A stretch of 64,000 nt of DNA from positions 2,294,001 through 2,358,000 of the forward strand of contig NZ_CP150235.1 in assembly GCF_037974355.1 (NCBI RefSeq), given 5' to 3'. The position numbers were made by a program, and so were the translations under genes. The stretch is from Paenibacillus sp. FSL R5-0517. Its GTDB lineage: Bacteria > Bacillota > Bacilli > Paenibacillales > Paenibacillaceae. The notes under the pieces were generated by a model, which worked only from the letters and a program-made list of their open reading frames with translations, made no database searches and had not been told where the DNA came from. Each line of letters opens with the position of its first letter. Position 1 is the stretch's first letter. Below, one piece after another: positions 34,539-43,713 of the stretch.

Positions 34539-37500
34539 TTACTCCATTGCTGTTGAAGTGCCATACTGGCGCCGAATTGCGGCGGGGAAATACCCAATCT
34601 GAACAGCGTAGTCTAACATGACGGAGATGAATCGATCATCTGTTTTCGCACATGAGATTCCGGCAGGTTCCACATAAGCCGTTGTGACAGGGCAAGCATA
34701 GACATAAGCTGAATCCTTCGCTCCGTCGCCTTCAAGCTGTGCAATAGCCAACTGAAGAGCTTCCGGCTCCTTGCTGATGCTGGCATCGAACAACCAACGG
34801 GTGTACTCGGCAAAAGGAAGTGTCTCGACATTGTAACCAGCCCGATTCACAGAACGGATCAGCTCATCATAGCGGATCGGCTCCGGGTTACAGATGTGGA
34901 ACACACGGCCGGCTGTATCCTGACGTAAGGCCAGATGAACGATGGCTTCACTTGCATAGTTGATCGGTGTGAAATCAACCATCCAGTCAGCCGCAGGCGC
35001 TTTGCCAAGCAATAACATGGCTTTGATCATGCGATAGAAGGCATTACTATCAATATTGGACTGGAAGCGTCCCGTTTCCGAGTGGCAAGTTAGATTACCT
35101 GCACGATAAATGCTGACAGGTACACCTTCCTCGGCCGCCATCATGAGTACTTTCTCGGCTTCAAGCTTGCTGTCCGAATACAGGTTGTCCACATGCAAGT
35201 CAGCCGGGAACCGATCATATTGCAGGGAGGATTCCCATTGTCCGCTGAGTGCGAGATCTTCCGGAATGCCCATCGTGGATACATGATGGAAGGAGGCTCC
35301 AGGTTTGCTACGAATCAGATCCAGCAAGGCGACCGTTCCTTCCACGTTTGTTTTGGCGAACTGATCGGCATCTCCAAAATGACGTACGTCTGCTGCGCAG
35401 TGGATGACACGATCAATTCGTTCATGGACATAAGCCGTTTGTTCAGCTGAAAGACCGAGATTAGGTTGTTCGAGATCCCCTTCAATAATCTCCACGCGGG
35501 AAGATAGTTGATCAGTCAGTTGTTTGCCGAAATATCCTTCCAGCACGTTAGTCAAACGTTCCATTGCAGTTATTCCATTGGATGGCCGACGGACCAGCGT
35601 GTAGATTCGTGTACTGGAATTCAGAATTAACTGTTGAAGCACATGAGAACCCAGATAACCGGTGGCTCCGGTCAGTAACACATGCTCAGGTTCACGAATG
35701 AGCGGATACCCCAACTGGGACGCAAGTTCCACAGGGTGTTCGGATAATTGTGTGATCATGTCATCCGTCACCGCCGAATGCGTTACTTCTGCTGTACTTT
35801 GTGACAGTTCTTCCACGCGACGAGCAAGAGCACGGACTGTTTTCTCGGCAAAGAAGTCGGCAATTTTCAGCTGCGGGTAATGTGGCTTCAGAATGACGAG
35901 TACATGAATGACCCGGAGTGAATCACCACCGATATTGAAGAAGCTATCTTCGACACCGAAGTCGTCGTGTTGAAGAATTTCTTTCCATGCATCCAGGATA
36001 ATGGATTCCGTCTCTGTCTCCGGCAGAACCCGGTCAGGGCGGTCTTCATGTCGTTCCACATGAGGCAGGGAGACCATCGCTTTGCGATTGATTTTTCCAG
36101 TCGGTGCAATCGGCATTTCATCCAACTGACAGATCCACTTTGGTACAAAATAAGAAGGAAGTTTCGCGGTCAGTGCTGCCTTGATGTCGGAAACGGAAAG
36201 GGTACTGCCATCTTTTGATGTAAAATACCCAACCAGCATATTCTGTCCATCCGATTCTTTCTTTGGAATGACCGCAACGTTCTGAATCTGATCAAGCCGT
36301 GCAAAGTGATCTTCAATCTCGCCGATCTCAATGCGGTGTCCCCGAATTTTTAGCTGTGAGTCACTGCGACCAACATATTCCAGTAACCCGGTATCCAGCA
36401 ATTTGGCAATATCGCCAGACTTGTAGATTTTTTCACCTATTGCAAAAGGGTTCTCAATGAATGCTTGCTTTGTACGTTCTGGCTGATTCAGATAACCTTT
36501 GGCCAGTGCAGGGGTAGCGATATATACTTCACCAGGTACACCAGCAGGACAGAGCTGTTGTTCTTCATTCACAATGTAGACTTTGTAGTTATGAATCGGT
36601 TTACCAATGGGGATGTTCACCACATGTTCTGGAACCTGCTCACTGATGCGGTGAGTGGCTGTGGCTACTGTACATTCGGTAGGTCCGTACACATTAACAA
36701 TATCAATCTGGTTTCCAAATTTACGCTGGAAGGCACGAACCTGTTCACCATAGAGCGCTTCTCCTGCTACAGTAATGATTCTGACTTTGGCCAGCTTGTG
36801 GAAACCTTCATCGGATAAATAGGAAGCAAGCTGATTGAAGAAAATCGTAGGCAGGATCGTAATGATCGTTGTTCCTGTCCGTTCAATTGCACTTGCGAAT
36901 TCTTCAACAGATACACGTTCTTCCGCAGACAACAGATATAATTCTGCTCCATAGAACAAGGCGCCAACGGTATCCCACACGGATGCATCGAAGCTGTATG
37001 TAGCAAACTGGGTTAATACATCACCTGGTTGAATGTCACAATCACGTTGAACCACACTGCCAAGGTTGGTTACACCCCGGTGGGCAATCAGTGCCCCTTT
37101 AGGCTTACCGGTCGACCCTGACGTGTAGATAATATACGCAAGATCATCTGGCTGAATATCCAGATTGGGGTTGCTTGCTGCAAATCCGGCTAGACGACCA
37201 TCCACAGAGAGAATCTGACGGACGGTAGCTATACTGGAGAACAAGCTGGTAGCTTGTGCAAAAGAGGCTTCCGTTGTCAGCACGAATGAAGACGCCGTAT
37301 CTTCCACAATATAACTGTTACGTTCTTTTGGATGCTCAGGGTCAATTGGAACATATGCACCCCCTGCCTTCAGAATACCCAGCAGGGAGATGATGGTCTC
37401 CAGACTTCGATCCATAAAGATACTGACGAATTCACCTTTCTGCAATCCATTGGATAACAGAACGCGTGCAACCTGATTCGCTCGTTCATTCAATTCTCTG

Positions 37501-38249
37501 TACGTATAACTTTGGGATGGTGATGTTATCGCGGGCGAATCCGGATATGCTGCTGCTGTTGCTTCGAACCAGCCATGGACCGTCTGATTCTCTGGTTCAA
37601 GCACGGAAGTATCATTCATCTCCCGGTATAACAATCGATCTGAGGCGGAAAGAATATCCACCGTACCGATCGCTTTCTCACCGTCACGAACGAGGGCGAG
37701 TAGAAGAGTCTGATAATATTCTGCATATCTCAGCACGGTAGACTCTTTTAACAGTGAACTATCATAGAACAGATCAAGGATGAGCATGTTCCGATCATCA
37801 TCTCGAACATTCCAATTTAATATTTGTGGTGCTTGAGGCAACTGTACGCTATTCAGCATGAACAACGTTTCAGGGTATCCACCGTTTTGCAACGTGTATT
37901 CAATCTTGAGCTGCTCTGAAACCTGATGACATAGTTGGTTGAAGGTCAATTTACCCTGAATCTGTAAAGAAAGATAGGAAGCTGCCTGATCGGGGGCAAG
38001 TATACCTATGGCAAGTTCCTGTTCAGCTGACAATCGGTATAACAAGGCTGCATAAGCTGAGAGGAGTACCGGGTACACCATCTGTTCTCCAAACTTCTGT
38101 TTAAGATCACGGCTCAGAGAATCATGTAATGTGATTTGAGCAGACTGATAAGAGAATGATTGTTGACGTCGCCCAAAATCCAGTGGAATCTGCAGAACGG
38201 GCAAGCTAGATTCCATGGAATGGCTAGAAGATGGTTGGTTTTCAATCAC
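34539..38249 (-). CDS. Single-module NRPS-like reductase (half C - A - PCP - R)
   Basis: Cytoplasmic multidomain enzyme of 1236 residues that would activate a carboxylic or amino acid, load it on a carrier and release it reductively as aldehyde or alcohol. Order: residues 20-220 resemble only the second half of a condensation domain and lack HHxxxDG. Residues 225-740 form an adenylation domain (YTSGSTGKPKG, VNVYGPTE, YKSGDIAK, GRSDSQLKIRGHRIE). The carrier protein has Ser in FFNIGGDSL near 775. Residues 855-1236 form an NADPH-dependent reductase (LLTGATGYLGSHVL). Start GTG 38249 follows AAGGAGG; TTG 38273 overlaps that site. No phosphopantetheinyl transferase or other biosynthetic gene lies nearby. 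Domain layout resembles alpha-aminoadipate reductases. Confidence 0.88.
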   Translation of the reverse strand: MIENQPSSSHSMESSLPVLQIPLDFGRRQQSFSYQSAQITLHDSLSRDLKQKFGEQMVYPVLLSAYAALLYRLSAEQELAIGILAPDQAASYLSLQIQGKLTFNQLCHQVSEQLKIEYTLQNGGYPETLFMLNSVQLPQAPQILNWNVRDDDRNMLILDLFYDSSLLKESTVLRYAEYYQTLLLALVRDGEKAIGTVDILSASDRLLYREMNDTSVLEPENQTVHGWFEATAAAYPDSPAITSPSQSYTYRELNERANQVARVLLSNGLQKGEFVSIFMDRSLETIISLLGILKAGGAYVPIDPEHPKERNSYIVEDTASSFVLTTEASFAQATSLFSSIATVRQILSVDGRLAGFAASNPNLDIQPDDLAYIIYTSGSTGKPKGALIAHRGVTNLGSVVQRDCDIQPGDVLTQFATYSFDASVWDTVGALFYGAELYLLSAEERVSVEEFASAIERTGTTIITILPTIFFNQLASYLSDEGFHKLAKVRIITVAGEALYGEQVRAFQRKFGNQIDIVNVYGPTECTVATATHRISEQVPEHVVNIPIGKPIHNYKVYIVNEEQQLCPAGVPGEVYIATPALAKGYLNQPERTKQAFIENPFAIGEKIYKSGDIAKLLDTGLLEYVGRSDSQLKIRGHRIEIGEIEDHFARLDQIQNVAVIPKKESDGQNMLVGYFTSKDGSTLSVSDIKAALTAKLPSYFVPKWICQLDEMPIAPTGKINRKAMVSLPHVERHEDRPDRVLPETETESIILDAWKEILQHDDFGVEDSFFNIGGDSLRVIHVLVILKPHYPQLKIADFFAEKTVRALARRVEELSQSTAEVTHSAVTDDMITQLSEHPVELASQLGYPLIREPEHVLLTGATGYLGSHVLQQLILNSSTRIYTLVRRPSNGITAMERLTNVLEGYFGKQLTDQLSSRVEIIEGDLEQPNLGLSAEQTAYVHERIDRVIHCAADVRHFGDADQFAKTNVEGTVALLDLIRSKPGASFHHVSTMGIPEDLALSGQWESSLQYDRFPADLHVDNLYSDSKLEAEKVLMMAAEEGVPVSIYRAGNLTCHSETGRFQSNIDSNAFYRMIKAMLLLGKAPAADWMVDFTPINYASEAIVHLALRQDTAGRVFHICNPEPIRYDELIRSVNRAGYNVETLPFAEYTRWLFDASISKEPEALQLAIAQLEGDGAKDSAYVYACPVTTAYVEPAGISCAKTDDRFISVMLDYAVQIGYFPAAIRRQYGTSTAME

Positions 38250-38295
38250 TTCAGTTATTCCTCCTTGGTTCAAACCGAATGTTTGTGGATTTGAA

Positions 38296-40062
38296 TTATT
38301 GTTTGCTTACATTGAAATGAGAGATTAGTTCTTGGAGTTCCTCGGACATGCTGTTAAGGCGTGTGGAGGAGTCTACCAGTGTGATCAAAGATGCTTTTTG
38401 CTCATCAACAGATGAGGAAATTTGTTCACTGCTGTTTGCAGTCTTGCTTACGCTTGAAGACAAGTCCTCTGCTGTAGCGGTCATTTCTTCAGTACCCGCA
38501 GAGATTTCTTCCGTCGCGCTTGATACTTCCTGAATCTGATTAGATACTTTTTTCGCTGCTTCTAAAATGTCTTCGAACAGTTGACCTGTTTGATCGGCTA
38601 CGCTGAGCCCTGTATCTACTTCTGACGTACCTTGTTCCATAGCACGTACAGCTTGTTTGATTCCAGCTTGAATCTCCTGGATCAATACGCCAACCTGGCT
38701 GGTCGCTTGTTCAGACTGCTCGGCAAGTTTGCGTACTTCACCTGCAACAACTGCAAATCCTCTTCCTTCTTCACCAACACGTGCTGCTTCAATGGAGGCA
38801 TTCAGGGCAAGCAAGTTTGTTTGGCTGGAGATTCCCGAGATAATATTGAGAATATCGCCAATTTCCTGTGAACGACTCTCCAGAACCTCAATGGCAGAAG
38901 CAGTATTCTTAACCGATTCGGTAATCAGGTTCATCTGTTCGGATACTTGACGGACAACGCTGTTACCTTGTTGTGAACGACGTTCCATTTCATAGGCTTC
39001 ATCCGCTACACTAGCGGAGCTGGTGGCAATTGTCTGGATTACAGTAGCCATCTCGGACATGGCACGTGCACTATCTCGGGTTGCCTGTTCCTGTGAACGA
39101 ATGTTGGAAGTGATTTGAGTTACGTTGTTATTGATAGAATCTGCATTGTCACTGTTGCGTTCGGAAACTTCATATAGCTCTTTGGCAGACTGATTAACTT
39201 CTTGTGATGTGATTTGCACTTTAACGATAGTATCGTTGATTTTGCGAACCATGGTGTTGAACTTCTCATTAACGAGTCCCAGATCGTCTTTGCCTGTCGG
39301 AATGTTGACATTCAAATTACCCCGACTGACGTCATCAATTCCTTTGATCAAATGACGGATAGGGGAAAGGGTGTTTTTAACCACAAGGTATTGGATAATC
39401 AGGAATAACAGCAAGAAAGCCACAAGGATGATAATTCCGTTTTTTAGCAAGGAGTTAAGTCCTGCGGGTACGGCTGATGCATCTGCATCAATGGCAAAAT
39501 ATGAGAAAATCTTACCGTTACTGTCTTTGATCGGATATGCAATGGTTGTCCAAGTTCCGAAATCATCGGAATAGAATGTGGTGAATGTAGGGCGGTCCGT
39601 ATTAAGCATTTCTTTCAGTGCGTTGGCTACAACGACCGGCTGCTCATACATGTCACCTATATTTACGTTCTCACTTTGAAAAGCCTCTCTTAGGTTGGTC
39701 GGCATCGCTACAAGGGAAGTTAATCTCTTGTTATCGCCACCGAGCTCAACACCGAAGATGTAGGCTTGTGCAATGTTAGGATAATATTCTTGCATTTCAT
39801 CAAAATACGCTCGTAATTTCGTTTGTGCTGCTCCATCATAGCTGCCTTCCGCAATAGCAGCTTGTACCTCGGCGGGATTGATATCTTCAGCCCATTTTTT
39901 GGTGATTTGTTCCACCTGTCCATGCAGTTGATCAACAAGAACTGTTTTTTGAAAATAGTAACTGCTTGCGATAAGTGCTACCCCGATGATAATGATATTG
40001 GTAAATGAGAGTAACAAATTTTTGGAGAAAAACGACATGCTTTTCCAACTTAATGATTTCAC
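38296..40062 (-). CDS. Methyl-accepting chemotaxis protein
   Basis: Membrane chemoreceptor of 588 residues. The first membrane segment is at about 14-34. An extracellular Cache-like sensor (35-205) includes [21 protein letters not shown]. The second membrane segment is near 210-232, followed by HAMP and a long signalling coiled coil. The hairpin tip contains [40 protein letters not shown]. It passes ligand binding to CheA/CheW at the cell pole. AGGAGTGG precedes the ATG by about 12 bases. Ligand unknown. Confidence 0.93.
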   Translation of the reverse strand: MKSLSWKSMSFFSKNLLLSFTNIIIIGVALIASSYYFQKTVLVDQLHGQVEQITKKWAEDINPAEVQAAIAEGSYDGAAQTKLRAYFDEMQEYYPNIAQAYIFGVELGGDNKRLTSLVAMPTNLREAFQSENVNIGDMYEQPVVVANALKEMLNTDRPTFTTFYSDDFGTWTTIAYPIKDSNGKIFSYFAIDADASAVPAGLNSLLKNGIIILVAFLLLFLIIQYLVVKNTLSPIRHLIKGIDDVSRGNLNVNIPTGKDDLGLVNEKFNTMVRKINDTIVKVQITSQEVNQSAKELYEVSERNSDNADSINNNVTQITSNIRSQEQATRDSARAMSEMATVIQTIATSSASVADEAYEMERRSQQGNSVVRQVSEQMNLITESVKNTASAIEVLESRSQEIGDILNIISGISSQTNLLALNASIEAARVGEEGRGFAVVAGEVRKLAEQSEQATSQVGVLIQEIQAGIKQAVRAMEQGTSEVDTGLSVADQTGQLFEDILEAAKKVSNQIQEVSSATEEISAGTEEMTATAEDLSSSVSKTANSSEQISSSVDEQKASLITLVDSSTRLNSMSEELQELISHFNVSKQ

Positions 40063-40547
40063 TAAATTCCACTCCTGATCTTCTTTAAATTAAGAAACTT
40101 TAGGTTGCTTTGGTACAGTGAACTAGATCATTCCGGGATCCCCTCCAAAGGAAATTTATGCGACCATGGTCTTGGTTTATCAGTCGCTTTCGTAGAGACT
40201 TATGTACCGTATGAACCATAGGTGTCTAATTATTAAAACACATCTATAATTAATATGTCGTATAAAATGTCGTTAAATTGAATAGTATCGTTAAATTTTT
40301 TTTAATATTTTACGTATTTATGGACATATCAGACGGTTTATAGGTATTTAGAACTGTTTATTTTAAAATTTCCCATTTTTTAGCTTCATTCTGTATTCTA
40401 TAACATGGTGGGTAAAAAAACATCCTTCAACAAAACAAAAATAAGATGGCAAAGATGCAACAGAAGGCACGGATATACATCGGAAGCGGTTTTATCTATA
40501 ATAACTACATATGCATTTCTCAAATTATGAGCAGCGGGGGTTTATAG
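40063..40547. other. Divergent intergenic region between chemoreceptor and rpiA
   Basis: AT-rich, about 485 bases. It holds a 10-bp palindrome GACCATGGTC (40162-40171) in the long leader of the chemoreceptor. On the minus strand near 40325-40350 there is a TAAA...GATAT arrangement like a SigD promoter, but with a 13-base rather than 15-base spacer. A candidate rpiA promoter is at 40474-40502. No gene or riboswitch is recognised. Confidence 0.4.
40474..40502 (+). promoter_or_regulatory. Candidate SigA promoter of rpiA
   Basis: TATACA (40474-40479), a 17-base spacer and TATAAT (40497-40502), 45 bases before the start codon. Confidence 0.5.
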
Positions 40548-41219
40548 ATGAATCTTAAACAGATAGCAGCAGAGCGTGCGGCGGAATATGTTGAAGATGG
40601 AATGAAGGTTGGATTGGGTACAGGTTCAACAGCTTATTATGCCATCTGCCGAATCGGTGAGCGTGTACGTGATGGATTGAACATTCAAGCGGTTGCCACT
40701 TCAGAGGCTTCGGACAAGCTTGCCCGTGAATGGGGAATTCCTATCATTCCATTTGACCAGATTGGACGTCTGGATCTGACCATTGATGGCGCTGATGAAG
40801 TAGATCCCGAATTTAACCTGATCAAAGGGGGAGGAGGGGCTCTTTTGCGTGAGAAAATCGTGGCGGCCAATAGTGACAAATTGATTATTGTGGCGGATGG
40901 CAGCAAAGCCGTGCAAAAGTTGGGTAAATTCCCACTTCCGGTTGAAGTTGTTCCATTTGCTTCGGAGTGGACCTTCCAGGCCCTCGAAAAATTGGGGTGT
41001 CAACCACAGTGGCGGATGGATGGACAGCAACGTTATCTGACAGACAACGGAAACCTGATAGCGGATTGTCATATGGAAGCGATTGATCACGCCGCGAGCC
41101 TTAATGTTCAATTGAACATGTTACCAGGTGTTGTTGATAACGGACTTTTTGTGGATATGGCGAGCACAGTCATTCTTGCCCAAGCGGACGGCAGTATCGA
41201 AGAGCTCCATCGTTCTTAA
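40548..41219 (+). CDS. rpiA: Ribose-5-phosphate isomerase A
   Basis: Cytoplasmic isomerase of the pentose phosphate pathway converting ribose 5-phosphate and ribulose 5-phosphate (223 aa). Family motifs: GLGTGSTAYYAI, TIDGADEVDPEFNLIKGGGGALLREKI and ADGSKAVQKLGKFPLPVEVVPFA, which hold the phosphate-binding and catalytic Asp, Glu and Lys residues. GGGGG precedes the ATG. The next gene starts 25 bases later, so an acetyltransferase and a MarR gene follow in the same unit. Confidence 0.95.
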   Translation: MNLKQIAAERAAEYVEDGMKVGLGTGSTAYYAICRIGERVRDGLNIQAVATSEASDKLAREWGIPIIPFDQIGRLDLTIDGADEVDPEFNLIKGGGGALLREKIVAANSDKLIIVADGSKAVQKLGKFPLPVEVVPFASEWTFQALEKLGCQPQWRMDGQQRYLTDNGNLIADCHMEAIDHAASLNVQLNMLPGVVDNGLFVDMASTVILAQADGSIEELHRS

Positions 41220-41244
41220 TATGGAAGAGGGTGCGTTACATCTC

Positions 41245-41844
41245 ATGAAAGAACTACCCATCGTGGATGGTGAACTTGTTCTCCGGTGTGTGGAGAAAAA
41301 GGATCTGAAAGAACTCTATGAATTGATCTACTGTGATGACGCACCTGAATGGAAGCAATGGGATGCACCTTATTACCCACTTAAACACGAAAGTTATGAA
41401 AGTTTCGAACAAGGTATGCTCAAACGATTGGACGTTGATGCAAGTGATTCCAAACCGGTATCGATCCGTATCATTGAATCCGACAGACAAATTGTGGGCA
41501 CGATCAGCTATTATATAGAAGATGAGTTATCCATGTGGCTGGAAATGGGGATTGTAATATACAGATCTGCCCAGTGGGGACGCGGGGTTGGTACACGTTC
41601 ACTTGTCATGTGGTCAAGTCATTTGTTCGAACATCTTCCTTTGGTTCGCGTTGGACTGACTACTTGGTCTGGTAATGAACGAATGATGCGTGCGGCCGTA
41701 AAAGCCGGATTACAGGTGGAAGGGCGAATGCGGAAGTGTCGTATCGTTCGTGGGGAGTACTATGATTCAATTCGTATGGGAATGCTCCGTGAGGAGTGGG
41801 AGCAGAAGCTGGCTCCTCATACGAGCCGAAATGTAAACAACTGA
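41245..41844 (+). CDS. GNAT-family acetyltransferase (RimJ/RimL-like)
   Basis: Acetyltransferase of 199 residues of the RimJ/RimL-like group, with GIVIYRSAQWGRGVGTRSLVMW for acetyl-CoA binding and a typical NERMMRAAVKAGLQVEGRMRK end. The frame is open far upstream inside rpiA. ATG 41221 lacks a ribosome binding site, while GAGGGTG (41227-41233) lies 11 bases before ATG 41245. Substrate unknown. Confidence 0.8.
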   Translation: MKELPIVDGELVLRCVEKKDLKELYELIYCDDAPEWKQWDAPYYPLKHESYESFEQGMLKRLDVDASDSKPVSIRIIESDRQIVGTISYYIEDELSMWLEMGIVIYRSAQWGRGVGTRSLVMWSSHLFEHLPLVRVGLTTWSGNERMMRAAVKAGLQVEGRMRKCRIVRGEYYDSIRMGMLREEWEQKLAPHTSRNVNN

Positions 41845-41859
41845 TGGAGGATTATTGAA

Positions 41860-42321
41860 ATGCTGAACACGGAGGACAACCGGGAACTGTCTTTACAATT
41901 ATTCGTGGTTCTTGTTCGGGCCTACAATTCTGTGACCTCACGTTCCAATCGGGACATCCAGAGTCACGGACTGAATACGACAGAATTTGGTGTGCTTGAT
42001 TTGTTATATCATAAGGGACCGCAGGCATTGCAAAAGATTGGTGAAAAAGTGCTAATGTCCAGTGGTAATATTACGTATGTTGTAGATAAGTTGCAAAATA
42101 AAAATCTGCTGTTTCGTCGACCATCCAAGGAAGATCGACGTGTCATTTACGCTGAGTTAACCGATGAAGGAAGAGAATTGTTCACACAGATATTTCCTCA
42201 ACACCATCAGGTCATCATCGATGCTTTGGAAGGACTTGATCCTTCCGAGAAAGTGGATGCGATTCGGATGTTGAAGAAGCTGGGACTGGCGGCAGAAGGG
42301 AAAACTGACTTGCGTTCATAA
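41860..42321 (+). CDS. MarR-family regulator
   Basis: Winged-helix regulator of 153 residues (LNTTEFGVLDLLYHKGPQALQKIGEKVLMSSGNITYVVDKL, wing RRPSKEDRRVIYAELTDEG). The motif set is close to the MarR group that controls oxidative or redox genes, though no cysteine sensor can be picked out. GGAGG lies before the ATG. It ends the rpiA unit, with a terminator overlapping its last codons. The B12-binding gene downstream is a possible target. Confidence 0.88.
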   Translation: MLNTEDNRELSLQLFVVLVRAYNSVTSRSNRDIQSHGLNTTEFGVLDLLYHKGPQALQKIGEKVLMSSGNITYVVDKLQNKNLLFRRPSKEDRRVIYAELTDEGRELFTQIFPQHHQVIIDALEGLDPSEKVDAIRMLKKLGLAAEGKTDLRS

Positions 42322-42338
42322 CGCAGGTCAGTTTTTTT
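42300..42338 (+). terminator. Rho-independent terminator overlapping the MarR gene end
   Basis: ACTGAC plus TGCGT pair with ACGCA plus GTCAGT around the stop codon TAA (42319-42321), followed by seven T. Confidence 0.88.
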
Positions 42339-42429
42339 GTGGAACCAAATGTAAAGGCTTATACTGGCTGACTGGCTTGCAAGGCCCTCCATAATATAGG
42401 AAGATTGTTCTATACATGCATGGCGTTAA

Positions 42430-42456
42430 ATACATGATCATCAAAAATTCATGTAT
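42430..42456. promoter_or_regulatory. Inverted repeat over the -10 box of the B12-binding gene
   Basis: ATACATGA (42430-42437) and TCATGTAT (42449-42456) are perfect inverted copies 11 bases apart. A third ATACATG is at 42412-42418, 18 bases before the first. TATAAT (42454-42459) is a clear -10 box overlapped by the right arm, so a bound regulator would block transcription. Confidence 0.55.
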
Positions 42457-42609
42457 AATGGAACAGAACTTTTTTAGAGCGGAATGGATGGATTGGTTGG
42501 ATCAAATAGAAGAACCTATCCCGATTGCAAGTTAGCTAACATTGATCTCATTCTGGATAAGTCACGAATGATGATGGAGATGTGATGCGGGTAGAGGAGG
42601 GGTGCATCT

Positions 42610-43698
42610 ATGAGTTATCAAGAAGCAGGAGAACGTTTACTCCAGGAATCGGGAAACTTAGCGGATAAAATAACGGAGAAACAGTATCTTAGACAGCCCG
42701 ATTTACTTGAGCGATTTGGTGAGAACGGAAAAATGCGAACCAAACAGGATTCTCAGTATAGCTTGAACTATTTGGCAGAAAGTGCGCTCTTACAGAGTCC
42801 AGGCCTGTTTACTCATTATATTGCCTGGCTGAAAGTTCTACTTGAAGGTTACAAGGTATCACAAGAAGACCTGGCGATTAATCTCAACCTGATTAAAGAG
42901 GCATTGGAAGAAGAATTTGACCATCCGTCAAAGGCACTTCTGCTCGATTATCTGGAGATGGGAATATATAGAACGACACAAATGGAGTCACAGGCGGGTT
43001 ATATTAACGAATCCATGCCATATGGAGATGCTGCGCAATCATACTTGCAGTGTTTACTTGAGAATAAACGGAAAGAAGCCTTCGAGATCATTGAAGCTCA
43101 GTTAGAAGCTGGGGTGACGATTCGTGACATTTATCGATATATTTTTCAGCCTACCCAATATGAAGTCGGACGATTGTGGCAGAATCATCAGATCAGTGTG
43201 GGGCAAGAGCACTTTTGTACGGCAGCGACCCAATCATTCATCTCACGTCTCTATTCTCGCTGGTTGACTCATGCGGGTGAGGGTAAAAGGCTGGTTGCCA
43301 CCTGTGTAGGCAGTGAACAACATGAGATCGGACTGCGTATGCTCACAGATGTGTTCGAGATGGAAGGCTGGGATACGCACTATCTGGGAGCCAATGTTCC
43401 TAATGGAAGTGTAGTCGAGGCTATAGAGCGCCATCAGGGTGATGTTGTTGCGATTTCAGTTACGATGACGTATCACCTTCATCTGGCCAAAGAATTGATT
43501 CAACTGATTCGTCATCATCCGGCAACGGCACATGTGAAGATTATGGTCGGGGGATATCCTTTTAACATTGATCAGGATTTGTGGAAAACGATAGGAGCCG
43601 ACGGTTATGCTCCGGGAGCCGATGAAGCAGTTGCGGTTGCAGAACAATTATTGGCTCAGCCAGCTACATGCAATCATCTGGATATGGTTAGGGATTAG
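42610..43698 (+). CDS. B12-binding protein with CarH-type photoreceptor motif
   Basis: Cytoplasmic protein of 362 residues. Residues about 1-120 are helical and unrecognised. About 125-215 resemble the B12 cap domain and 220-360 the Rossmann-like cobalamin domain, with His238 in SEQHEIG as probable cobalt ligand (E-x-H-x-x-G in place of D-x-H-x-x-G), then YLGANVP and the late GGYPF. Trp190, Glu200 and His201 make W-x9-EH, the spacing of Trp131, Glu141 and His142 around adenosylcobalamin in CarH. No DNA-binding domain is present. The stop overlaps the ribosome binding site of the kinase gene, so the two are coupled. Proposed role: light- or B12-responsive input for that kinase (inference). Confidence 0.85.
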   Translation: MSYQEAGERLLQESGNLADKITEKQYLRQPDLLERFGENGKMRTKQDSQYSLNYLAESALLQSPGLFTHYIAWLKVLLEGYKVSQEDLAINLNLIKEALEEEFDHPSKALLLDYLEMGIYRTTQMESQAGYINESMPYGDAAQSYLQCLLENKRKEAFEIIEAQLEAGVTIRDIYRYIFQPTQYEVGRLWQNHQISVGQEHFCTAATQSFISRLYSRWLTHAGEGKRLVATCVGSEQHEIGLRMLTDVFEMEGWDTHYLGANVPNGSVVEAIERHQGDVVAISVTMTYHLHLAKELIQLIRHHPATAHVKIMVGGYPFNIDQDLWKTIGADGYAPGADEAVAVAEQLLAQPATCNHLDMVRD

Positions 43699-43713
43699 GA
43701 GAGGGATGATGTG

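Noticed and set aside
40063..40260. Riboswitch (for example c-di-GMP) in the chemoreceptor leader
   Set aside because: Short palindromes are present, but no conserved aptamer core could be matched on the minus strand.
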